Of a stretch of DNA of 41,224 nt, positions 26,125-33,111 are shown piece after piece. A program made the position numbers and the translations under genes. The stretch is taken from NCBI GenBank assembly GCA_903899675.1, contig CAIUKP010000293.1, positions 1-41,224 of the forward strand, in the 5' to 3' direction. The notes below the pieces were generated by a model. The model saw only the letters and a list, made by a program, of their open reading frames with translations. It was not told the DNA's origin and did not search any database. The first letter of the stretch is position 1, and every line of letters starts with the position of its first letter. This DNA is from an uncultured Bacteroidota bacterium (GTDB taxonomy: Bacteria > Bacteroidota > Bacteroidia > Chitinophagales > Chitinophagaceae).

Positions 26125-26946
26125 TCAGCGGTCGGTGGAGATATTTTTATTAAAGGGGATACCCAGTTGATAGCTCATATTCTCGTCGGCGTTGTTGTCT
26201 AGTACATCTAGTCCGAATTTAATTTGATCCATGGGGGTGTAGTGGTAAGTGCCAAATAGTCGATCCCAAATAGAAAAAATATTTCCATAGTTGGTATCGG
26301 TTTCGGGTCTTTTGTAATGATGGTGCACTTTATGCATGTTCGGAGAAACCAGTACCCAGCTAATGGCTTTATCTAGTTTTTCGGGCAGTCGAATATTGGC
26401 ATGATTGAATTGGGTGAGCACTACGCTCAGACTCTGATACATCATAACTAGCCAAATGGGTGTACCGAGTAATAGCACGCCAATCATCGTAAATACGAAA
26501 CGGAATACGCTTTCACCTGGGTGGTGGCGGTTGGCGGTGGTGGTATCAACATGTGTATCGGCATGGTGAACCATATGAAACTTCCACATCCATTTTACTT
26601 TATGTTCAATGTAATGAATAAACCAAGCGCCTACCAAATCTAGCAGCAGCAGCCCTGCTATCATAAAAAGCCAGTTGGGTAGTTGTGTGAGGTAGAGTAG
26701 CCCAAAACGATGTTGCACTACATAGTCTCCTGCTTTTACCAACAGGAATGCTAGGGCAAAGTTCACCAGTATGGTGGTGAAGGTAAAGAACAGGTTTACG
26801 CCGGCATGTTTCCATTTATGATAAGAGAAGCTAAATAGGGGGATAGCCGATTCGACCAGCCAAAAAATACTAATCCCGCCAGCCAGTATCAGTGCGCGAT
26901 GTAGGCTGGGGATGGTTGAAAAGTAGTGTATTATTTGATCAATCAT
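26125..26946 (-). CDS. Sterol desaturase / fatty acid hydroxylase superfamily protein
   Basis: Integral-membrane di-iron hydroxylase or desaturase acting on a lipid. Histidine clusters are visible as 'HYIEH', 'HMVHHADTHVD', 'NRHHPGE' and 'HKVHHHY', the set needed for the di-iron site. Several transmembrane segments precede them (residues ~20-115), and there is a further pair near residues 150-190. The start is moved to ATG 26946, giving 273 aa; the track's near-cognate start adds only 'MCSYSAV'. It lies 14 bp upstream of kdsB, so it may modify an outer-membrane lipid; that is inference from context, and the substrate is unknown. Confidence 0.9.
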   Translation of the reverse strand: MIDQIIHYFSTIPSLHRALILAGGISIFWLVESAIPLFSFSYHKWKHAGVNLFFTFTTILVNFALAFLLVKAGDYVVQHRFGLLYLTQLPNWLFMIAGLLLLDLVGAWFIHYIEHKVKWMWKFHMVHHADTHVDTTTANRHHPGESVFRFVFTMIGVLLLGTPIWLVMMYQSLSVVLTQFNHANIRLPEKLDKAISWVLVSPNMHKVHHHYKRPETDTNYGNIFSIWDRLFGTYHYTPMDQIKFGLDVLDNNADENMSYQLGIPFNKNISTDR

Positions 26947-26986
26947 AACAGCAGAATATGAACACAAGGTACGAACAAAGCGGATG

Positions 26987-27028
26987 CTGTTTTCGCCTGT
27001 TTAATATTTAATTCCAAATCGAAAACAG
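26987..27028. repeat. Inverted repeat between the YwqK-like and hydroxylase genes
   Basis: CTGTTTTC (26987-26994) and its exact complement GAAAACAG (27021-27028) are separated by 26 nt of AT-rich sequence. It sits in a 123-bp gap between two minus-strand genes. It could be an operator or a weak terminator for the YwqK-like gene; no T-tract makes the latter convincing. Confidence 0.35.
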
Positions 27029-27069
27029 AAGGATGTTATTTGGGTTGAACCTGGCATTTATGAATCAGG

Positions 27070-28389
27070 TTATTGCGCTTCTTCTTCCCTTTTTTGAAAG
27101 AGCATTTCCAATAGGTTATCTGTTTCGGAAATCAAATCGTTTTCGTGGTCGCGATTGCCAATTCTCAACCAGCTAATCAGCTGAGCGGAGCCTGAATTTA
27201 CTTCTTCTGTTGAGAGCACTTTTTTTATTTTCAGAAATCCGTCGGGTAGAAATTCCTGAAAGAGCCACTCACCTGACGCGGTTTTGGTGATGCTAAACCG
27301 GGGCTTTCCACCTGGGCGGTAGAAGGTGAATGGAGTGGAGCATACCCCATTTTCCATTCGGGCTTTGATTCTGGGAGATCCCGAAAAATAATTGGAGAGA
27401 TAGTCGCCGTCTAATTTGCCGCTCTCATTAAAATGCCATTTCTGCTCGAGGGTTCCGTTGGAGTAGTGACTTTCAAAGTCGCCCACGAATCGAGTTACTG
27501 GCTCTTCGGACGAAATCTCGCTGGCTTCGTTATCGGGAGGAAAGGTTTTTTGAGTGTTTTTCTCTTGTAACGTTCCGTTTTCAGCATAGAGATATCTTGT
27601 GCGGTTTTTGTACAGTTGATTCAAGTCTTTTTCTAGACTTTCATTTTCATAGGCGGTTCGTACATTCAGCGGATACAGAAAACGGATTGAATCATTTGTT
27701 CTGCCATTCGAAAAGTAACTAACCTCTCCTGCTAGGCTATCCCCTGTAAAAATCTGTTTATACTGTACCTTGCCTGTGTTGGTATAATAGGAGGTAAAGT
27801 GGTGCATCTTTTCTGTGTTGAAATCAATCAGGTTCGGAAAGGAACGGATTCTGGAGAAGTCCTCACCCTCTATAAAGCGATCAATTTCGATTATCAGGCC
27901 GAATGCAGTAAAAAAATATTCGCCTATGCCACTATAAATGATTCCTTGTTTGGAGATGCGTCCCTGTTGGTCGAACTGATAAGATACGCCAACCTGATTA
28001 TTAAGGTATCGAAAATCGTATTCGTACTCTTTATTTCTACTAGAATACCCGAATCCGGTTAGCTTTCCGATGATCGTATCTTCGCGAAAGGCTCCCTTAT
28101 ATTTTTCCGTAAAGAATTCGCCGTTAAAATGGCCATTGGTGTAGGTTAGTTTTCGGAATACTTTTCCGGAATAGTCGTAGGAAAGTACCGTGCCATTCAC
28201 TTCTCCGTTTACGAAACAGATTTCATTGTAGCCGGACTTCATAATCCCAGAAAAGGGCTTACCCTGATAATAGTATTTATTATCGTAGTTGTTGAAGGGG
28301 ATGTTTTGTTTGTCAATTTTTATTTGCGAAAGTCCGCTCAGTGGGGGTACGAGTAGCCAAAGGGCTACCCATGAAAAAAGGGTTTTCAT
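27070..28389 (-). CDS. Secreted MORN/YwqK-like repeat protein
   Basis: Exported protein of unknown function built of degenerate MORN/YwqK-type repeats, for example 'YYYQGKPFSGIMKSGY', 'YSGKVFRKLTYTNGHFNGEF', 'YSNGTLEQKWHFNESGKLDGDYL' and 'YFSGSPRIKARMENG'. The signal peptide is 'MKTLFSWVALWLLVPPLSGLSQ'. I place the start at ATG 28389 (439 aa), because the track's longer form puts 19 unlikely residues before the signal. Related proteins are often auto-labelled 'YwqK family antitoxin', but no toxin gene is next to it. A perfect -7 element lies at 28414-28421. It follows dnaN on the same strand but is separated by a terminator. Confidence 0.75.
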   Translation of the reverse strand: MKTLFSWVALWLLVPPLSGLSQIKIDKQNIPFNNYDNKYYYQGKPFSGIMKSGYNEICFVNGEVNGTVLSYDYSGKVFRKLTYTNGHFNGEFFTEKYKGAFREDTIIGKLTGFGYSSRNKEYEYDFRYLNNQVGVSYQFDQQGRISKQGIIYSGIGEYFFTAFGLIIEIDRFIEGEDFSRIRSFPNLIDFNTEKMHHFTSYYTNTGKVQYKQIFTGDSLAGEVSYFSNGRTNDSIRFLYPLNVRTAYENESLEKDLNQLYKNRTRYLYAENGTLQEKNTQKTFPPDNEASEISSEEPVTRFVGDFESHYSNGTLEQKWHFNESGKLDGDYLSNYFSGSPRIKARMENGVCSTPFTFYRPGGKPRFSITKTASGEWLFQEFLPDGFLKIKKVLSTEEVNSGSAQLISWLRIGNRDHENDLISETDNLLEMLFQKREEEAQ

Positions 28390-28413
28390 ATAGGATAGGA
28401 TTGGTTTTCGACG

Positions 28414-28421
28414 CAAATATA
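28414..28421 (-). promoter_or_regulatory. Candidate -7 element for the YwqK-like gene
   Basis: The minus strand reads TATATTTG, a perfect TAnnTTTG, 25 nt before the ATG and downstream of the dnaN terminator. No convincing -33 TTTG is seen at the standard spacing. Confidence 0.45.
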
Positions 28422-28447
28422 TCGAATCGCCGGCACGAAATGGCATA

Positions 28448-28478
28448 AAAAAATCGGAAGGTTGGCTCCAGATTTTTT
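28448..28478 (-). terminator. Intrinsic terminator after dnaN
   Basis: The inverted arms AAAAAATC / GATTTTTT plus inner GGA / TCC (28448-28458 and 28467-28478, one bulged base) form a hairpin that starts 12 bp after the dnaN stop. On the minus strand it runs into a T-rich 3' arm, as expected for a Rho-independent terminator. Confidence 0.7.
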
Positions 28479-28490
28479 GAAAAAAATCGG

Positions 28491-29606
28491 TTAGCTATTC
28501 AACATAAGCGGCATAACGAGCATCAGCAAATCTTCTCCTTCTGCTTGTTCTGAGGGCTTAATTAGGCCGGCTTTGGAGGGGGTAGAAAGTTCGAGACGAA
28601 CTTCGTCTGTATCGGCAGCATTCAACATTTCAATCATAAACTTGGCGTTGAAGGCGATTTGCATGTCTTCACCGTTGTATTGGCAACTCATGTGTTCGTT
28701 TCCTTCGAAGCTAAAATCAACGTCCTGCGCGGCCATTTGCAGTTCACTGCCGGTGATGCTAAGGGCTACCTGGTTGGTGCTTTTATTACTAAACACATTT
28801 ATCCGGCGTAGAGCATTTTGAAAATCTATTTTGTTTACGGTAAGGTGATACGGGTTGTCCGTAGGGATAACCACTTTATAGTCGGGGAAGCGTGCGTCTA
28901 TGAGTCGGCAAATCATTTGGGTTTCGCCATGACTAACAAACAAGTGGTTGCTATTATAGCTGATGTTTAGGGGTTCGTCGTTGGCGGGCAGTGCATTTTT
29001 CAGCAGGTTCAGCGGCTTTTTGGGAACGATAAAGGAGTCGTTTTTGGTTGCACCTGTATCGGTTCTTTTGTAGCGAACCAAACGGTGAGCGTCGGTGGCT
29101 ACAAACTGAATGCTCTTAGGAGTAAGCTCAAAGAACACGCCCGTCATGGCTGGCCGCAGGTCGTCGCTACTAACGGCAAACAATGTTTTGTTGATTGCGG
29201 TTAGGAGTGCGTTGCTCGTCATGGTAAAACTGGTGGTATCATCTGCTGTAGGCTCTTTTGGAAAATTGTCGGGGTTTTCTCCCATCACTTTATATTTACC
29301 GTTATCGCTGGTAATTTCAACAGAAAAATTTTTATCGATATTGAAAGTGAGCGGTTGATCAGCGATATTTTTTAATGAGTCGACTAATATTTTGGCAGGG
29401 ATACAAACCTTTCCGTTGGTTTTACTTTCTACATCCATCTGCACCCGCATAACGGTTTCGAGGTCGGTAGCTACCACGGTAAGTTTTTTGTCTTGAATTT
29501 CGAAAAGAAAGTCTTCTAATATAGGCAATACGGTATTGGTATTGATAACGCCGCTGATTTGTTGAAGGTGTTTTAGCAGGCTGGAAGAGGAGACGATGAA
29601 TTTCAT
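28491..29606 (-). CDS. dnaN: DNA polymerase III sliding clamp (beta subunit)
   Basis: Ring-shaped processivity clamp that tethers the replicative polymerase and repair proteins to DNA. 'MKFIVSSSSLLKHLQQISGVINTNTVLPILEDFLFEI' is the classic N-terminus; 'ATDLETVMRVQMDVES', 'FAVSSDDLRPAMTGVFFEL', 'FVATDAHRLVRYK' and the C-terminal 'LLMLVMPLMLNS' complete the three-domain clamp. The 371-aa length is normal. dnaA and gyrB are not next to it, so the gene order seen around many replication origins is absent here. It is divergent from recX across a 184-bp gap and ends in its own terminator. Confidence 0.98.
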   Translation of the reverse strand: MKFIVSSSSLLKHLQQISGVINTNTVLPILEDFLFEIQDKKLTVVATDLETVMRVQMDVESKTNGKVCIPAKILVDSLKNIADQPLTFNIDKNFSVEITSDNGKYKVMGENPDNFPKEPTADDTTSFTMTSNALLTAINKTLFAVSSDDLRPAMTGVFFELTPKSIQFVATDAHRLVRYKRTDTGATKNDSFIVPKKPLNLLKNALPANDEPLNISYNSNHLFVSHGETQMICRLIDARFPDYKVVIPTDNPYHLTVNKIDFQNALRRINVFSNKSTNQVALSITGSELQMAAQDVDFSFEGNEHMSCQYNGEDMQIAFNAKFMIEMLNAADTDEVRLELSTPSKAGLIKPSEQAEGEDLLMLVMPLMLNS

Positions 29607-29628
29607 TCTTACTGATTTAGATTGGGAA

Positions 29629-29636
29629 CAAACCTA
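29629..29636 (-). promoter_or_regulatory. Candidate -7 element for dnaN
   Basis: The minus strand reads TAGGTTTG, a perfect TAnnTTTG, about 22 nt upstream of the dnaN ATG. The -33 region at 19-nt spacing is a poor match, so only the -7 element is supported. Confidence 0.45.
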
Positions 29637-29790
29637 CTGCAAATTGTTAACATTTTATCGGAGTTTTATACCCAATTCCACCCAAACAGATTGATTGTGA
29701 AAAGAAGGCAAGGGTATGTGGATTAAATGTTTGTCCCGCTGCATTTTGTAGTTGCCGGGGGATGAGTATCTTGCCTATTAATATTGGCAT

Positions 29791-30267
29791 ATGTTGCTTA
29801 TAGGCGAAGAAGAAAAGATACTGGCAAAGCTGAAGCGATTTTGTGCTTATCGGGAGCGTTGTTGCAGAGAAGTTAAGCAAAAATTACAGGGGTTAGGGGT
29901 GCCGCGGGGGCTGATTGGTGGATTTGTACAAACCCTGCTAGTGGAAGGCTACATCCATGAGGAGCGGTTTGCGCGTTTGTTTGCCGGAGGATATTTTCGG
30001 CAGAAAAAGTGGGGAAAGCGCAAGATTGTGGCAGCCTTGCGGCAAAAGGGAATAGCAGAGTCTCATATTCGAATGGGGTTGCAGGAGATTAATACCACCG
30101 AATACTTGCAAGTGCTGAACCGGCTAACTGAAAAAACCTGGAAACAGTATACCAGGGAGGATAAAGATAAACGAATAAAAAAAGTTCGGGCTTCCTTGAT
30201 GAGAAAGGGCTTTGAGCCTGACTTGGTTAGTAGGGCCGTTACCCAATTAGCGAATAGCGCGAAATAG
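29791..30267 (+). CDS. recX: Regulatory protein RecX
   Basis: Small helical protein that binds RecA filaments and limits RecA activity. The family is recognised by three-helix repeats: 'ILAKLKRFCAYRERCCREVKQKLQGLGV', 'LVEGYIHEERFARLFAGGYFRQKKWGKRKIVAALRQKGIAE' and 'RASLMRKGFEPDLVSRAVTQL'. The length of 158 aa is normal. The ATG at 29791 starts a good N-terminus. Unlike many bacteria, where recX follows recA, here it is more than 22 kb away and divergent from dnaN. The 52-bp gap to the nitrilase gene suggests co-transcription with that gene and nagA. Confidence 0.93.
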   Translation: MLLIGEEEKILAKLKRFCAYRERCCREVKQKLQGLGVPRGLIGGFVQTLLVEGYIHEERFARLFAGGYFRQKKWGKRKIVAALRQKGIAESHIRMGLQEINTTEYLQVLNRLTEKTWKQYTREDKDKRIKKVRASLMRKGFEPDLVSRAVTQLANSAK

Positions 30268-30319
30268 TTGCCGGCTATGCTGAAAATTAGCAGTAATATT
30301 ATCTAACAAAACGGCACAT

Positions 30320-31126
30320 ATGGCCCGATTACATTGTACACTTCTTCAGGCTGATTTGATTTGGGAAAATAAAGAAGCAAATTTGCTCAAGCTGGAATCA
30401 ATGATTGCCGGAATCGTTGGGGCAAAAGAACTGGTGATTTTGCCGGAGATGTTTAATACTGGGTTTAGTTTGCGCCCCGAGGTATTAGGGGAAACAATGG
30501 AGGGGCCGACGGTTGGTTGGATGAAACAAATGGCCCAGCAATATCGGATAATATTAGTGGGCAGCTTGATGATTACTGAATCAGGAAAGCATTATAACCG
30601 CCTGATATGGATGCAGCCGGATGGTAGATATGCACAATACGATAAGCGACACCGGTTTGCGTATGCAGGCGAAAACGAGCATTTTACTGCAGGGGATCAT
30701 CGGCTGATTACCCAGGCGAATGGATTTAAAATTCTTTGGCAGGTTTGCTATGATCTTAGGTTTCCGGTTTGGGCTAGGCAGCAATCATCTGAAACACCCG
30801 AATACGATGTGTTGGTTTATGTGGCTAACTGGCCTGAGAGCAGGAGCTATGCCTGGAAATCATTGCTGATTGCGCGTGCAATAGAAAATCAATGCTTTGT
30901 GATTGGGGTAAACCGGGTTGGAGAAGATGGAAACGGGATTGCACATAGTGGCGACAGTATGGTGGTTGATCCGCTCGGACAGGTATTATTACAGCTTTCT
31001 AATGCGGAAGCGTTTGAAACGGTTGCGATCAGCAAGCAGGAACTCGAAGAGGGAAGAACCCGCTTCCCTTTTTGGAAAGACGCAGACAGCTTTACGATTT
31101 TACATTCAAACGATTTAGATGAATAA
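30320..31126 (+). CDS. Nitrilase-superfamily amidohydrolase (omega-amidase, YafV-like)
   Basis: Carbon-nitrogen hydrolase with the Glu-Lys-Cys triad visible: E43 ('LPEMFNTGF'), K109 ('YDKRHRF') and C143 ('VCYDLRFPVWAR'). These motifs and the length of 268 aa fit the omega-amidase group (YafV/Nit2), which deamidates alpha-ketoglutaramate or alpha-ketosuccinamate formed when glutamine or methionine cycles transaminate keto acids; the substrate is inferred from the group. Cytoplasmic, no signal peptide. Its stop overlaps the nagA start by 8 bp, so the two are translationally coupled. Confidence 0.92.
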   Translation: MARLHCTLLQADLIWENKEANLLKLESMIAGIVGAKELVILPEMFNTGFSLRPEVLGETMEGPTVGWMKQMAQQYRIILVGSLMITESGKHYNRLIWMQPDGRYAQYDKRHRFAYAGENEHFTAGDHRLITQANGFKILWQVCYDLRFPVWARQQSSETPEYDVLVYVANWPESRSYAWKSLLIARAIENQCFVIGVNRVGEDGNGIAHSGDSMVVDPLGQVLLQLSNAEAFETVAISKQELEEGRTRFPFWKDADSFTILHSNDLDE

Positions 31127-32216
31127 CAACAAACTGTCTTTATTTGTACAAAATCTTTTCACCGGCCAGGAGTGGTTGCGTATGGTAGAAGTGGAGTTGC
31201 AGGGAAGTCTGGTTCACAATATAAAGCAGGCAGCTACTCAGGTCGGCGCAAATTGGATACCTGTGTTGGCGCCTGCATTTATTGACCTGCAATTATATGG
31301 AGCAGAGGGCAGATTGCTGTCGGTATATCCGGATGCTGCAACTATACAAGCGATTCGCAGGACTTGTGAGGCTGGTGGAGCCACTCATTTTCAGCCAACA
31401 GTTGCCACTAATTCGCTGGAAGTTTTTAAGAGTTGCATAGAAGCGGTTCGTGCTTATTGGAAAGAAGGGGGCGAAGGTTGTTTGGGTTTGCATGTAGAAG
31501 GGCCCTGGATCCACCCCTCTAAAAAAGGCGCACACTTGGAAGCGTTTATTGTTAGAGGAACCCGAGAAAGTGCGGCGGAATTGTTAGAGGTTGGCAGGGG
31601 GGTAATATCAATGATTACCCTGGCGCCTGAGTGTTGCGATGAAGGGGTAGTGGAGATGATACAAACTGAGGGTATTGTAGTATCTGCGGGGCATAGCAAC
31701 GCAACATATCAGCAAGCTAATGCAGCATTTGATCGGGGCATTCCGGTTGCTACTCATTTGTATAATGCGATGAGTCCACTTCAACATAGGGCCCCCGGCC
31801 TGGTAGGAGCTGTATTGGATCACTCGGAAGTGATGGCAAGTGTCATTCCAGACGGACATCATGTTGACTTTGCTGCGATTCGGATTGCACAAAAAATAAT
31901 GGGCAAGCGATTGTTTATGATTACGGATGCGGTTACTGATACGGATGCCGGGCCCTATCAACATCAGCGGGCGGGAGATAAATACGAGTCATCGGGAATA
32001 CTTAGCGGGTCTATGATAAATATGGCAGAGGGGGTGAGGAATCTAATTGAGCAGGCTGGAATAACGGCAGAAGATGCGTTATGCATGGCTTCACTTTATC
32101 CGGCTTCGCTCATGAAAAGGAAAGGGATAACTGGAAGGATTGAGGTGGGTGGGGTGATGAATGGGGTTATGATGGATGAGGATTGGGGGGTGTTGGGGCA
32201 CTTGAGAGCCAACTAG
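31119..32216 (+). CDS. nagA: N-acetylglucosamine-6-phosphate deacetylase
   Basis: Removes acetate from GlcNAc-6-phosphate, feeding amino sugars from chitin or peptidoglycan recycling into glycolysis and cell-wall precursor pools. Amidohydrolase features: 'FIDLQLYGAEG' (near residue 55), metal-ligand Glu in 'HVEGPWIHPSKKGAH' (E127), His in 'SAGHSNAT' and 'ATHLYNAMSPLQHR', and the catalytic Asp in 'MITDAVTDTD'. The substrate-loop 'HRAPGLVGAVLD' is NagA-typical. At 365 aa it is slightly short but complete. It is the last gene of the recX-nitrilase-nagA run; the palindrome array at 32242 follows. Confidence 0.95.
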   Translation: MNNNKLSLFVQNLFTGQEWLRMVEVELQGSLVHNIKQAATQVGANWIPVLAPAFIDLQLYGAEGRLLSVYPDAATIQAIRRTCEAGGATHFQPTVATNSLEVFKSCIEAVRAYWKEGGEGCLGLHVEGPWIHPSKKGAHLEAFIVRGTRESAAELLEVGRGVISMITLAPECCDEGVVEMIQTEGIVVSAGHSNATYQQANAAFDRGIPVATHLYNAMSPLQHRAPGLVGAVLDHSEVMASVIPDGHHVDFAAIRIAQKIMGKRLFMITDAVTDTDAGPYQHQRAGDKYESSGILSGSMINMAEGVRNLIEQAGITAEDALCMASLYPASLMKRKGITGRIEVGGVMNGVMMDEDWGVLGHLRAN

Positions 32217-32225
32217 TTACTTACT

Positions 32226-32292
32226 AAAAAAAAATAATATTAACTTTTGGAAAGTTCAGAACTTTTGGAAAGTTCTGAACTTTCCAAAAGTT
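32226..32292. repeat. Array of three 15-bp palindromes with 18-bp period (terminator-like)
   Basis: Seen directly: AACTTTTGGAAAGTT at 32242-32256 and again at 32260-32274, and AACTTTCCAAAAGTT at 32278-32292, separated by CAG and CTG. Each unit is itself a palindrome (AACTTT-NNN-AAAGTT), and the third unit is the reverse complement of the other two, so a 15-bp-class hairpin can also form between neighbours. It lies between convergent genes (nagA ends 32216, the OMP-like gene ends 32310). On the minus strand a run of nine T follows (32226-32234), so terminator activity is likely for that direction. Confidence 0.8.
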
Positions 32293-32309
32293 ATAAAAAC
32301 CATGCCAGG

Positions 32310-33023
32310 CTATTTTTTTCTTACCCCGTATTTTATATCCGTAAAAATACGGTCGATAAAAATCGCCGAACTAATACTCCAATACAATCCACCTCCTGCA
32401 CTTCCCGGCGTTTTTCTTACTCCCACCATTCCATTCAACCCCAGATAAGTAAGAAAATGAAGTCCACGAATGTCTGGCATAATCAGATTGGCCGACAATC
32501 CAGCACCTACTGGGAAAATAGATTTAATGGAATGTGAACGCAAAGACCAATCTTGCTGCATACCCAGCGTATCGGTATAAATCACTCCATAGCCGGCCTC
32601 AAGTACAACACTCATTTCCCACCGCTTTTTTCTAAACAAATAAGGCTCATAATAAAAGGTACCAAAAGATGCATGTGTGGCGGTAGCTAACTCTGCCCGT
32701 CCATCCTTATATGTATTGCCCAGCATCTCTCGCTGGTTATAAAAATATCCGCCTACTCCCACTTTAAACCGGTCATTCACCAGCACCCCTATCCGGTATC
32801 CCCAAATGCTGACAGGTTTTGATCCTATGTATTCAAATCGCTGGTCAAAATCACCAGTTGGTTTGAAGGTTGTCGGCTTCTTTTTTGTAACAGTAGTATA
32901 AATGGGAGAAAAGAATGTTGGCCTTTCGATGATTGTATCCGAGGGTACCGCTTCGGCATGAGCTCCCTTCGGTAAAAAAAATACACACAGCAACCAACTG
33001 CATATGAACAGGCCGTTTTTCAT
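32310..33023 (-). CDS. Predicted outer-membrane protein of unknown function
   Basis: Exported 237-aa protein with the signal peptide 'MKNGLFICSWLLCVFFLPKGAHA'. The mature part has alternating hydrophobic/aromatic strands ('RIGVLVNDRFKVGVGGYFYNQ', 'HASFGTFYYEPYLF', 'WEMSVVLEAGYGVIYT', 'GLHFLTYLGLNGMVGVRK', 'SSAIFIDRIFTDIKYGVRKK'), and these strands suggest a small beta-barrel. The start is moved from the track's GTG to ATG 33023, directly before the signal peptide. I do not recognise a named family. It lies 88 bp after the S41 protease gene, with its own candidate promoter and a leader hairpin, so it is probably regulated separately from the thiL-S41 transcript. Confidence 0.7.
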   Translation of the reverse strand: MKNGLFICSWLLCVFFLPKGAHAEAVPSDTIIERPTFFSPIYTTVTKKKPTTFKPTGDFDQRFEYIGSKPVSIWGYRIGVLVNDRFKVGVGGYFYNQREMLGNTYKDGRAELATATHASFGTFYYEPYLFRKKRWEMSVVLEAGYGVIYTDTLGMQQDWSLRSHSIKSIFPVGAGLSANLIMPDIRGLHFLTYLGLNGMVGVRKTPGSAGGGLYWSISSAIFIDRIFTDIKYGVRKK

Positions 33024-33044
33024 AGATATAGGATTCACCCTATC

Positions 33045-33062
33045 TGCCCCCCAGAAGGGGCA
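33045..33062 (-). other. Short hairpin in the leader of the OMP-like gene
   Basis: TGCCCC / GGGGCA arms (33045-33050 and 33057-33062) with a 6-nt loop lie between the predicted transcript start (~33072) and the ATG at 33023. No T-tract follows on the minus strand, so this is not a standard terminator. Confidence 0.4.
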
Positions 33063-33079
33063 ACAGGATATTGGAGATG

Positions 33080-33108
33080 CAAATTTATAGGGAAAGGGCG
33101 GAAAGAAA
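33080..33108 (-). promoter_or_regulatory. Candidate promoter of the OMP-like gene
   Basis: The minus strand carries TAAATTTG (33087-33080), a perfect TAnnTTTG, with TTTC 17 nt upstream (33108-33105) as an imperfect -33 element. It lies just after the S41 gene stop and gives a ~50-nt leader. Confidence 0.45.
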
Positions 33109-33111
33109 AAG

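Noticed and set aside
27070-28389. YwqK-like protein as an antitoxin of a toxin-antitoxin pair
   Set aside because: It has a signal peptide and degenerate MORN-type repeats, and no small toxin-like ORF is adjacent; the 'antitoxin' label for this family is a naming habit.
29773-29788. Partial palindrome GCCTATTAATATTGGC before recX as a recA-type operator
   Set aside because: Half-sites do not match ACTAA-N5-TTAGT and symmetry is weak.
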